From an uncultured Muribaculaceae bacterium (lineage in GTDB: Bacteria > Bacteroidota > Bacteroidia > Bacteroidales > Muribaculaceae), in contig CAJURN010000006.1 of NCBI GenBank assembly GCA_910589055.1, positions 77,248-111,128 on the forward strand: a DNA stretch of 33,881 nucleotides. The letters are read 5' to 3'. Positions 7,747 to 14,992 of this stretch are shown in pieces; the first letter of the stretch is position 1; each line of letters starts with the position of its first letter. The notes under the pieces are model-generated. The model ran no database searches. It was not told where the DNA came from and saw nothing but the letters and a program-made list of their open reading frames with translations. A program made the translations under genes and the position numbers.

Positions 7747-8444
7747 TTTTGAGTGTTTAAGATTGCTTCCGCAAGAATCCAGTCGGCAGGGGTGTCGAGG
7801 TCGATACTGCGGCTGCGCGGCATTTCGAAGGGGATGCGTCGCGGAAATTCTCCGAGACCCATACGCCGGATTGACTCCGGTCGGATTACATACACGGCTC
7901 CGTTGTACTCCCACACCTTGGGCACGTCCTGACGTCGGGTGAAAAGCCCGTCGCCTTTGCACACGTGCAGCGAGCCTTCGGGACTTGTCTCAAAAAGGTT
8001 GTAGTAGGGATTGGCGGCGGATTCGCACACGCTTACGGCCATATCGGCTGCGCCGTCAGCCTCGTAGGCCTGCATCGTGCCTGTGATGTCTGCGGCGGTG
8101 CGCATTGGCGAAGTTGGTTGCAGAAGCACCACGCAGTCGTAGTCCGGAGCACCACGGCGTTCCACCCAATCCATTACGTCGAGAATCACGTCACGGCTGG
8201 AGGTGGTGTCGAGTCCCAGTGATGCAGGGCGCATGTAGTCAACGGCCAGGCCGCACTCTCGTCCGCAGCGGGCTATGTCGTCGGAGTCGGTGGAGAGTAT
8301 AATGCGCTCGGTCTGTCCGCCGCACACCTCCATTGCGGCTTCCACGGTGTAGCTCAGCAGCGGACGCCCGGCAAGAGGCTTGATGTTCTTGCCGGGGATA
8401 CCTTTGCTGCCGCCGCGGGCCGGGATGATAAACAGCGGTTTCAT
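7743..8444 (-). CDS. Acylneuraminate/nonulosonate cytidylyltransferase family protein
   Basis: 233 residues. Family members transfer CMP from CTP to nonulosonic acids (sialic, legionaminic or pseudaminic acid) for glycan assembly. Motifs: nucleotide-binding IPARGGSKGIPGKNI (7-21), STDSDDIA, and the catalytic-region QPTSPMR. The C-terminus (RSIDLDTPADW) carries the usual metal-binding DTPxD. The gene starts 15 nt after purT and overlaps the CBS-nucleotidyltransferase gene by ATGA, so the two are translationally coupled. No nonulosonate synthase (NeuB type) or epimerase is present in the window, so the exact substrate cannot be named. Confidence 0.85.
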   Translation of the reverse strand: MKPLFIIPARGGSKGIPGKNIKPLAGRPLLSYTVEAAMEVCGGQTERIILSTDSDDIARCGRECGLAVDYMRPASLGLDTTSSRDVILDVMDWVERRGAPDYDCVVLLQPTSPMRTAADITGTMQAYEADGAADMAVSVCESAANPYYNLFETSPEGSLHVCKGDGLFTRRQDVPKVWEYNGAVYVIRPESIRRMGLGEFPRRIPFEMPRSRSIDLDTPADWILAEAILNTQK

Positions 8445-8459
8445 GACCTGCGGTCGGGG

Positions 8460-9629
8460 TTATCGGGGGAGTACGTTGACTTTGAGAGCGTCGTAGGCGC
8501 GGCGTGCTTTGGCACGGGCAGCATCGACGGTTTCGTCGGTGGCGAGAATCACGCCCATGCGGCGGTGACCCTTGATTTCAGGCTTGCCGAAGATGCGGAT
8601 CTGAACGCCCGGTTCGGCAAGTACTTTCTCGAGATTGTCCATTTCGATTTTGTCGGTATCGCCTTCAACCACGATTGCCATCGAAGCCGATGGGCCGAGG
8701 AAGCGTATCGCAGGCACGGGAAGTCCGAGCAGCGCGCGGGCATGCAGGGCAAACTCGCTCATGTCCTGGGAAATCATCGTCACCATGCCGGTGTCGTGGG
8801 GGCGTGGCGACACTTCGCTGAAAATCACGTCGTCGCCTTTAACAAAGAGCTCTACGCCGAAGATGCCGTAGCCACCGAGAGCATCGGTGATGGCCTTGGC
8901 TATTGTCTTGGCATTTTCAAGCGCTTTGGGACTCATGGCCTGGGGCTGCCAGGATTCGCGGTAGTCGCCGTTGACCTGGATGTGGCCCACGGGTTCGCAG
9001 TAGACTGTTCCTGAAAGGCTGCGCACGGTGAGCAGAGTGATTTCATAGTCGAAATCAACGAAGCCTTCCACAATCACGCGTCCGGCTCCCGCACGTCCGC
9101 CTTCCTGTGCTTCATGCCATGCCGCATCAACATCGGATTCGGAGCGGAGCATGGACTGACCGTGGCCCGACGAGCTCATCACGGGCTTCACGATACACGG
9201 GAATCCGATTTCGGCCACAGCGGCCTTGAATTCGTCGTAGTCGGATGCGAATTTATATGTGGAGGTGGGAAGTCCGAGTTCTTCGGCTGCAAGGCGGCGG
9301 ATGCCTTCGCGATTCATTGTCAGGCGGGCAGCACGTGCCGTTGGGGTCACGTTGAACCCTTCTGCCTCGAGTTCCACGAGCTTGTCGGTAGCTATCGCTT
9401 CGATTTCGGGAATGATATGGTCGGGTTTTTCAGTCTCGGCCACTTTGCGCAGGGTGTCGCCGTCAAGCATGTTGTAGACATAGCTGCGGTGGGCCACCTG
9501 CATTGCCGGAGCGTTGGGATATTTGTCGCAGGCAACCACTTCCACGCCCATGCGCTGAAGTTCCATTGCCACTTCTTTTCCTAACTCACCGCTGCCTAAG
9601 AGCAGGGCTTTTCGTCCCACGGGGGTCAT
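8460..9629 (-). CDS. purT: Formate-dependent phosphoribosylglycinamide formyltransferase
   Basis: 389 residues from ATG 9629. PurT forms N-formyl-GAR from GAR, formate and ATP in purine synthesis (ATP-grasp superfamily). Motifs: GSGELGKE near the N-terminus, ATP-grasp loop KPVMSSSGHGQS, and metal/active-site SPRPHDTGMVT. The frame is open to 9719, but residues before MTPVGRKALLL are unlike PurT, and a promoter occupies that stretch, so the shorter start is preferred; length then equals that of typical PurT. It is first in the probable operon that continues to recX. Confidence 0.95.
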   Translation of the reverse strand: MTPVGRKALLLGSGELGKEVAMELQRMGVEVVACDKYPNAPAMQVAHRSYVYNMLDGDTLRKVAETEKPDHIIPEIEAIATDKLVELEAEGFNVTPTARAARLTMNREGIRRLAAEELGLPTSTYKFASDYDEFKAAVAEIGFPCIVKPVMSSSGHGQSMLRSESDVDAAWHEAQEGGRAGAGRVIVEGFVDFDYEITLLTVRSLSGTVYCEPVGHIQVNGDYRESWQPQAMSPKALENAKTIAKAITDALGGYGIFGVELFVKGDDVIFSEVSPRPHDTGMVTMISQDMSEFALHARALLGLPVPAIRFLGPSASMAIVVEGDTDKIEMDNLEKVLAEPGVQIRIFGKPEIKGHRRMGVILATDETVDAARAKARRAYDALKVNVLPR

Positions 9630-9688
9630 TACAGATCCGATTTTTGCCACGATGTAAAGATTTTTATATGTGATGGATGAATATGCTG

Positions 9689-9720
9689 CAAAGTTACGAA
9701 ATTTCGGCCGACATGACAAA
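9689..9720 (-). promoter_or_regulatory. Promoter of purT operon
   Basis: On the minus strand TTTG (9717-9720), 20 nt spacer, TAACTTTG (9689-9696): an exact match to the Bacteroidota TTTG-N19/21-TAnnTTTG promoter. The predicted start is near 9684, giving a leader of about 55 nt to the ATG at 9629. The -33 element abuts the dnaG stop codon at 9721. No terminator is seen after dnaG, so readthrough from dnaG is also possible. Confidence 0.8.
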
Positions 9721-11955
9721 TCACTTCCTCGGCAGGATTATGCGCTCGCCCATGGAGCGCGCGAAGTCCTGCTGGATGCGCTGGTAGTCCACGATTTCCC
9801 GCAGGATATTGCTGTAAGCAACGGTGTCGGAGATGTCGGTTGCCGCGAGCTTGCGGTTAAGCTCGTCGATGTAGGCTGCCAGGATGGCCGATTTGAGTTC
9901 GTAGATAGCCCTGGGTACGAGGGTTGGCAGCTGCTCCTGCTCGGTCTCGACGTGAGCGAATTTCGTGTGTATTTTGCTCAGGGTGTATCGTTCGCTGATG
10001 AGGTCGGTTGCGGCGGTGCGGATGTCGTTGTCCGGGTCGGACACGAGGCGGCGCTGAGCGTAGGTGATGTCGAAGTCGAGCAGGCGCGCGTTGTAGCGGG
10101 CATCGCAATGCCTGATGAGTTCGGCATCCTTGTTCTCAATTTCGGCAACGTCCCGGGCGGTGGCGCGTATCTGGTCGCGCCCATCGGCAATTTCCTGAAG
10201 CCTCATCTGTTGCGCTTCCTCAATGAATTTCAATCTGTCGCCGGGCCATGAGCTTGTGCGCATGGCTTCCACGGCTTCCACGGTGCGCCGCAGCACGGGG
10301 TCGGTAAATGTGATTTCGTCATTGCCGAGGTCGGCGAGAATGTATTCCACCACTGTTGCCGGGTGTGCGTTGCCGTCGGGCTGCGCGATGTCGCACAGGT
10401 AGGAAAGTCCGTACCGGGCAACGTAGCAGGCAAGCACGCGCTCGTAGGGGCGGAGCTTGTTGGTGGTGAGATTGAGCAGCGGCACATCGGGAGCAGCCGA
10501 CTCCTGAGGGCTTGTCTGAGTGGCGGGGACGGTGGCTTCGGATGTGTTTGCCGTCGGGTCTTGGGGAGCATCGGTTTCGGGAATGTCGGAAATCGACTTG
10601 CGCGCGGCTTCGCGACGAGCCTCGGTTTCAAGTTCCTCGACGCGCGCGGCCATGATCTTTTTGAGCTGGAGTATGATTACTTCCTCGCTTAGACCGAGCG
10701 TGCGCGCACATTCGGCAACGTACATCGAGCGCGTCACACCATCGGTCACCATTCCAACGCTTCGAAGGATGGTGTTGATTACTTTTGCGCGGGCGATTGG
10801 GTCATTGGCAGCCACGTCCTTCATGAGTATGCGGGTCATGAAGGCGATGATGTCCTGCTCGTGTTCTTTGAGGTATTCCTCCACCTCGACGGAGGTGTGC
10901 GACTGGGCGAATGAGTCGGGGTCGTCGCCATCGGGCAGCAGAAGCACTTTCACGCTCAGTCCCTCGGCAAGTAGCAGGTTGATACCGCGGAGGGATGCCT
11001 TGATGCCGGCGGCGTCGGAGTCGTAGATAACAGTGATATTCTGACTGAAACGGCTTATGGCGCGTATCTGTCCCTGCGTGAGCGATGTTCCCGATGATGC
11101 CACCACGTTTTCCACTCCGGCCTGATGCATCGAAATCACGTCCATGTAGCCCTCGACAAGTATGCACTTGTCTTTTTTTGCAATGGCGCTTTTGGCCTGG
11201 TAGAGACCGTATAGCTCACGGTTTTTTACATAGATAATCGACTCGGGGGAGTTGACGTATTTCGCGATGGTTTTGTCGGAACGCATCGTACGTCCGCCGA
11301 ACCCCACTACGCGGCCCGATACGCTGTGGATCGGGAACATCACGCGGCTCTTGAAGCGGTCGTAGGCGCCTCCGCGGTCGGAACGGATGCAAAGACCCGT
11401 GTCGACGAGATACTTCTCCTGATAGCCTTTCGCGAGTGCTTCGGAATAGAGTGCCGTTGATTTCTCAAGCGAATATCCGAGGTGGAAGCGCTTTATCATG
11501 GCATCGCTTATGCCACGGTGGCGGAAGTAGGCCAGGGCAATGTTGCGGCCTTCGTCGGTCTCGGTAAGATTGTGTTCGAAGCGGGACAGAGCAAACTCGT
11601 TCACGCCAAGCATGGCCTCGCGGTCGGATGCGGCGCGGCGCTCGTCGTCGGTAAGTTCGTGTTCTACAATCTCAATGTTGTATTTCCGGGCAAGGTAGCG
11701 CAGAGCCTCCTGATATGAAAGCTGCTCATGCTCCATTATGAAATTGACAGGTGAGCCGCCTTTGCCGCAGCTGAAACACTTGCAGATGTTGCGGGCCTTG
11801 TTGACCGAGAACGACGGGGTGCGCTCGTCGTGGAAAGGGCACAGACCCTTATAGTTGGCTCCCGAACGGCGGAGTTTCACAAAGTCGCTCACCACATCCA
11901 CGATGTCGGCGGCGTCAAGTATGCGGTTGACAGTTTCCTGGTCGATTCTTCCCAT
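9721..11955 (-). CDS. dnaG: DNA primase
   Basis: 744 residues. DnaG makes RNA primers at the replication fork with DnaB helicase. Zinc-binding domain with Cys39, His42, Cys60 and Cys63 (CPFH...CFSCGKGG); TOPRIM domain with catalytic Glu268 in LVEGYMD and the DSD triad (312-314). The C-terminal helicase-binding part (about 450-744) begins with a low-complexity linker rich in Thr, Ala and Pro. The N-terminus MGRIDQETVNRILDAADIVDV is canonical for the family, and no other in-frame Met occurs before the zinc domain ends, so the start is secure. That start lies only 4 nt beyond the -7 promoter box. Confidence 0.97.
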   Translation of the reverse strand: MGRIDQETVNRILDAADIVDVVSDFVKLRRSGANYKGLCPFHDERTPSFSVNKARNICKCFSCGKGGSPVNFIMEHEQLSYQEALRYLARKYNIEIVEHELTDDERRAASDREAMLGVNEFALSRFEHNLTETDEGRNIALAYFRHRGISDAMIKRFHLGYSLEKSTALYSEALAKGYQEKYLVDTGLCIRSDRGGAYDRFKSRVMFPIHSVSGRVVGFGGRTMRSDKTIAKYVNSPESIIYVKNRELYGLYQAKSAIAKKDKCILVEGYMDVISMHQAGVENVVASSGTSLTQGQIRAISRFSQNITVIYDSDAAGIKASLRGINLLLAEGLSVKVLLLPDGDDPDSFAQSHTSVEVEEYLKEHEQDIIAFMTRILMKDVAANDPIARAKVINTILRSVGMVTDGVTRSMYVAECARTLGLSEEVIILQLKKIMAARVEELETEARREAARKSISDIPETDAPQDPTANTSEATVPATQTSPQESAAPDVPLLNLTTNKLRPYERVLACYVARYGLSYLCDIAQPDGNAHPATVVEYILADLGNDEITFTDPVLRRTVEAVEAMRTSSWPGDRLKFIEEAQQMRLQEIADGRDQIRATARDVAEIENKDAELIRHCDARYNARLLDFDITYAQRRLVSDPDNDIRTAATDLISERYTLSKIHTKFAHVETEQEQLPTLVPRAIYELKSAILAAYIDELNRKLAATDISDTVAYSNILREIVDYQRIQQDFARSMGERIILPRK

Positions 11956-11959
11956 ACTG

Positions 11960-11991
11960 CAAAATTACGAATAAGTGAGAGCAATGCCAAA
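11960..11991 (-). promoter_or_regulatory. Promoter of dnaG (predicted leaderless)
   Basis: Minus strand: TTTG (11988-11991), 20-nt spacer, TAATTTTG (11960-11967), then CAGT and the ATG. Both elements match the Bacteroidota consensus. Because transcription normally begins a few nt after the -7 box, the message would begin at or next to the start codon. Confidence 0.8.
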
Positions 11992-12047
11992 ATTAATTTT
12001 TAAGACGACAACCAAAATCACGAAAGAATCCCCGGAGGATTTATGAT

Positions 12048-12092
12048 AAAAAAGCCGTTGGCGAAAATCACTTGCTGATTTTCGCCAACGGC
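12048..12092 (-). terminator. Intrinsic terminator of gdhA
   Basis: Perfect 17-bp stem: GCCGTTGGCGAAAATCA (12054-12070), loop CTTGC, TGATTTTCGCCAACGGC (12076-12092). On the minus strand it is followed by six T (A run 12048-12053). It lies about 84 nt after the gdhA stop and also insulates dnaG. Confidence 0.92.
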
Positions 12093-12104
12093 CTATGTTT
12101 TATT

Positions 12105-12138
12105 ATTGTCATATTGTCAAATTGTCATGTAATGACAA
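12105..12138. repeat. Short 8-bp tandem repeat ATTGTCAT with inverted copy
   Basis: Three exact 8-bp-period copies, ATTGTCAT, ATTGTCAA, ATTGTCAT (12105-12128), followed by an inverted copy AATGACAA (12131-12138). It lies in the 3' untranslated part of gdhA, between its stop and terminator. No function is evident; it could be a protein-binding site or part of an RNA structure. Confidence 0.7.
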
Positions 12139-12175
12139 CACGTATTTACACCTTGGAGATATGGCGGAAAATTCC

Positions 12176-13519
12176 TTACACTACGCCTTGGGCCATCATG
12201 GCGCGGGCTACTTTGAGGAAGGCGGCGGTGTTGGCTCCGCGCACGTAGTCGATGTAGCCGTCTTCGTCTGTGCCGTGCTGGACGCACTGGGAGTGGATGT
12301 CGGCCATGATTTCCTTAAGCCGCGAGTCAACTTCTTCGGCAGTCCATTTCAGCTTTTGGGAGTTCTGAGCCATTTCGAGTCCGGACACCGACACGCCACC
12401 TGCGTTGGCTGCTTTGCCGGGGGCATAGAGTATGCGTGCTTTCCGGAATTCACGGATGGCTTCGGGCGTAGAAGGCATGTTGGCGCCTTCGCTTACGGCA
12501 AAACATCCGGCAGCGAGAAGTGCGCGGGCGTCGTCACCGTCGAGTTCGTTCTGAGTGGCCGAAGGCATTGCGATGTCGCAGGCAACGTGGCGCCATGGGC
12601 GTTCGCGGTTGTAGTATGTGGCGCGCTCGGGATGAGCTTCGGCAAATTCCCGGATTCGGCCGCGGTAGAGTGTCTTGAGGTCGAAAATCTCACGGAATTC
12701 TTCTTCGGTGAAACCATCAGGGCATACGATTGAGCCGTCGCTGTCGCTGAACGACACTACTTTTGCCCCGAGTGATATGAGTTTTTCGGCAGTGTAGAGC
12801 GCCACGTTTCCGGAGCCGGATATTGCAACTTTCTTTCCGGCGAGTTCTATGCCGCGTGTGGCGAGCATGTTGAGCAGGAAGTACACGTTGCCATAGCCTG
12901 TGGCTTCGGGGCGGATGAGCGAGCCGCCGAAGTCGAGCCCTTTTCCGGTGAATGTTCCGGTAAATTCACGGGTCATTTTCTTGTACCATCCGAACATGTA
13001 TCCTACTTCACGTGCTCCCACTCCGATGTCGCCTGCGGGAACGTCGGTGTCGGGCCCGATCTGGCGCCACAGTTCGTTGACGAAGGCCTGGCAGAAGCGC
13101 ATTATTTCCATGTCGCTCTTTCCGCGCGGCGAGAAGTCGCTGCCACCTTTGGCGCCGCCCATTGCGAGCGTTGTGAGGGAGTTTTTGAATGTCTGTTCGA
13201 AAGCGAGGAATTTTAGAATCGAAAGGTTGACAGATGAGTGGAAGCGTATTCCGCCCTTGTACGGGCCAATGGCATTGTTGTGCTGCACGCGGTAGCCCAT
13301 GTTGTTGCACACGCGGCCTTTGTCGTTGACCCAGGACACGCGGAAAGCGATGATTCGGTCGGGGATACACAGGCGTTCAAGGAGGTTGACGTTGCTGAAA
13401 GCGGGGTAGCGGTCATAGATGTCGGCGATGGAGCTTACAACTTCTTCCACAGCCTGAAGATACTCCGGTTCGTTGGGAAATCTCATGCGGAGATCATCGA
13501 GAAATGCTGAAACGTTCAT
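12176..13519 (-). CDS. gdhA: Glutamate dehydrogenase (probably NADP-dependent)
   Basis: 447 residues, the length of hexameric bacterial GdhA, which converts 2-oxoglutarate and ammonia to glutamate. Motifs: GPYKGGIRFH (85-94) with substrate Lys88, GGAKGGSDF (121-129) with catalytic Lys124, PAGDIGVGAREVGYMFG (161-177) with Asp164, dinucleotide loop GSGNVA (235-240). The post-strand motif FSDSDG lacks an acidic residue right after the second strand, in keeping with NADP preference. Single-gene unit with full promoter and strong terminator. Confidence 0.96.
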   Translation of the reverse strand: MNVSAFLDDLRMRFPNEPEYLQAVEEVVSSIADIYDRYPAFSNVNLLERLCIPDRIIAFRVSWVNDKGRVCNNMGYRVQHNNAIGPYKGGIRFHSSVNLSILKFLAFEQTFKNSLTTLAMGGAKGGSDFSPRGKSDMEIMRFCQAFVNELWRQIGPDTDVPAGDIGVGAREVGYMFGWYKKMTREFTGTFTGKGLDFGGSLIRPEATGYGNVYFLLNMLATRGIELAGKKVAISGSGNVALYTAEKLISLGAKVVSFSDSDGSIVCPDGFTEEEFREIFDLKTLYRGRIREFAEAHPERATYYNRERPWRHVACDIAMPSATQNELDGDDARALLAAGCFAVSEGANMPSTPEAIREFRKARILYAPGKAANAGGVSVSGLEMAQNSQKLKWTAEEVDSRLKEIMADIHSQCVQHGTDEDGYIDYVRGANTAAFLKVARAMMAQGVV

Positions 13520-13585
13520 CTGGAAAATAGTACTTATTGGATTGTGATTAATGGCAAAAAGTATTGTCTATCTGTAAATCGCTTG

Positions 13586-13616
13586 CAAAAGTACTTATAA
13601 ATTCTGAATTTTCAAA
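13586..13616 (-). promoter_or_regulatory. Promoter of gdhA
   Basis: Minus strand TTTG (13613-13616), 19-nt spacer, TACTTTTG (13586-13593), matching the Bacteroidota consensus. The predicted start near 13581 gives a leader of about 60 nt. Confidence 0.8.
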
Positions 13617-13629
13617 ATAATTGATGCGC

Positions 13630-13679
13630 AAAAATGGGAAGCCCGGAAGCTCATGCTTTCGCATGCCGGCTTCCGGGCT
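13630..13679 (-). terminator. Probable terminator of the choloylglycine-hydrolase family gene
   Basis: Long hairpin: AGCCCGGAAGC (13640-13650) with GCTTCCGGGCT (13669-13679), enclosing a second stem CATGC/GCATG. On the minus strand a TTTTT run (13630-13634) follows after CCCA. It lies 23 nt after the stop codon at 13702. Confidence 0.75.
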
Positions 13680-13701
13680 GTAAGACTGTGGATATGGAGA
13701 G

Positions 13702-14739
13702 TTACCACATGGGGGTGAAACCTTCGGTCTTTTTGAGTTTGTCGTTGGCGCAACCCATGATAGCCGTGTGGTCGGAGGTGTCGAGCTTCAGGATTGGTGC
13801 TCCGGGATTAAGGCGAAGGCGTCCGAGGTCAATCCAGAAGTTTCCGAATGAGTCGGCAAAGCGGAAGTAATATTTGCCATTGAAGAGGTCGGCGATGCTT
13901 GTCCATTGGGTTGATGATACGTTGGGCTCGCCTTCGATTTCGTATCCGTAGGGTACCGAAACCGTTCCCATCACGCTTGAGATTGCTCCGAACGCTTCCT
14001 GATACTCAAATGTGTCAGGAACATGGTGGATGAAGAATGATGCACGCACGAAGCGGTCGGCGCTGCGTACGGTGCCTGGGAGCATGTTCACTCCTCCAAT
14101 GCCTTCCCAGTAGGTGTTGATGGCTGTCATCTGGGGAATTGCCGGGTCGTTGGTGAGCACGCGGTACTGTTCGCCTTTATATAATGTAAGATTGCCGTCG
14201 ACGTATTCCATCACCAGTGTTGTGCCGGTGCGGTCGGTCAGCGCCCAGTGGAGCAGCGACACTGTGCCGCCGTCGAAGGTCTTGCCGAAGATGCCGAACT
14301 CGTTTGCTTTGAGCCATGTCTCCACTTCATAGACTGTTGCGAAATTGTCGAGGAAGTAACTTACAATCATCGAGAGGCTCATCACGGGGGTATTGTCGGT
14401 GCCGGTGGCTTCCTTGTAGATTGAACCTTTGCAGAACAGTCCGTTCATTACGAGACCTTGATCGTTCATTCCCTCGGTGACGCCGCCGTCATATCCTACG
14501 GCGAGTACTGAGCCGTATTTTGATGTCCATGTGAGCATGGGACCCGACGGCATGCTTTGTTTGTTTATTCCTGCCGGATACACGTAGATGTTGGTAGGGA
14601 TAGGTGTGCGCCAGTCGAGAGTACGGCCCACCAGTGCGATATTGTTTTTGCCGAGGTAGACAACGCGGGAGCAAGCGTCGCCGAATAAATTTGTGCTGAA
14701 CATAATCAGAGCTGCAAGTAAGTACTTAAAAAGTTTCAT
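13702..14739 (-). CDS. Secreted choloylglycine hydrolase family protein (bile salt / penicillin V hydrolase-like)
   Basis: 345 residues from the ATG at 14739. A signal peptide (MKLFKYLLAALIMFSTNLFG) ends at DA|C, so processing would expose the N-terminal nucleophile Cys23, as needed in this Ntn-hydrolase family. Arg39 and Asp42 sit at +16 and +19 from the Cys, the same spacing as Cys2, Arg18, Asp21 of characterised bile salt hydrolases; LTNDP and SADRFVRAS supply the conserved Asn and Arg. The enzyme probably cleaves amide bonds in the periplasm; bile salts, penicillin V or other amides cannot be told apart by eye. The open frame runs to 15144, but the extension overlaps the divergent gene and lacks similarity. 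A terminator follows. Confidence 0.85.
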   Translation of the reverse strand: MKLFKYLLAALIMFSTNLFGDACSRVVYLGKNNIALVGRTLDWRTPIPTNIYVYPAGINKQSMPSGPMLTWTSKYGSVLAVGYDGGVTEGMNDQGLVMNGLFCKGSIYKEATGTDNTPVMSLSMIVSYFLDNFATVYEVETWLKANEFGIFGKTFDGGTVSLLHWALTDRTGTTLVMEYVDGNLTLYKGEQYRVLTNDPAIPQMTAINTYWEGIGGVNMLPGTVRSADRFVRASFFIHHVPDTFEYQEAFGAISSVMGTVSVPYGYEIEGEPNVSSTQWTSIADLFNGKYYFRFADSFGNFWIDLGRLRLNPGAPILKLDTSDHTAIMGCANDKLKKTEGFTPMW

Positions 14740-14964
14740 CGTGAATTTCGCTTTAATCTTAATTAGTGTTTTATTTATAACCCACTTCTTATCCAAAAAG
14801 TTGACAGAAAAAGAATATGTGCTGTTTTTCATAAATTGAAATTTTCTTTCTTCCGGCGACTTTAAAAAAGAAACGTGAGCCGGCCATGTAGCGACAGTCT
14901 GAACGGTATCAGTTGCAAGGGGGTAATAATATTTGAAAATCAGTGTTTTGTTTGAAAAAAATAA

Positions 14965-14972
14965 TATCTTTG
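14965..14972 (+). promoter_or_regulatory. Candidate -7 box of AlbA-type gene
   Basis: TATCTTTG matches TAnnTTTG and lies 20 nt before the ATG at 14993. No TTTG is at the standard spacing (TTTG copies at 14947 and 14951 are too close). The rest of the divergent gap (14740-14964) shows no clear promoter for the opposite gene. Confidence 0.55.
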
Positions 14973-14992
14973 CAGATAAATTCGAGATAAAA

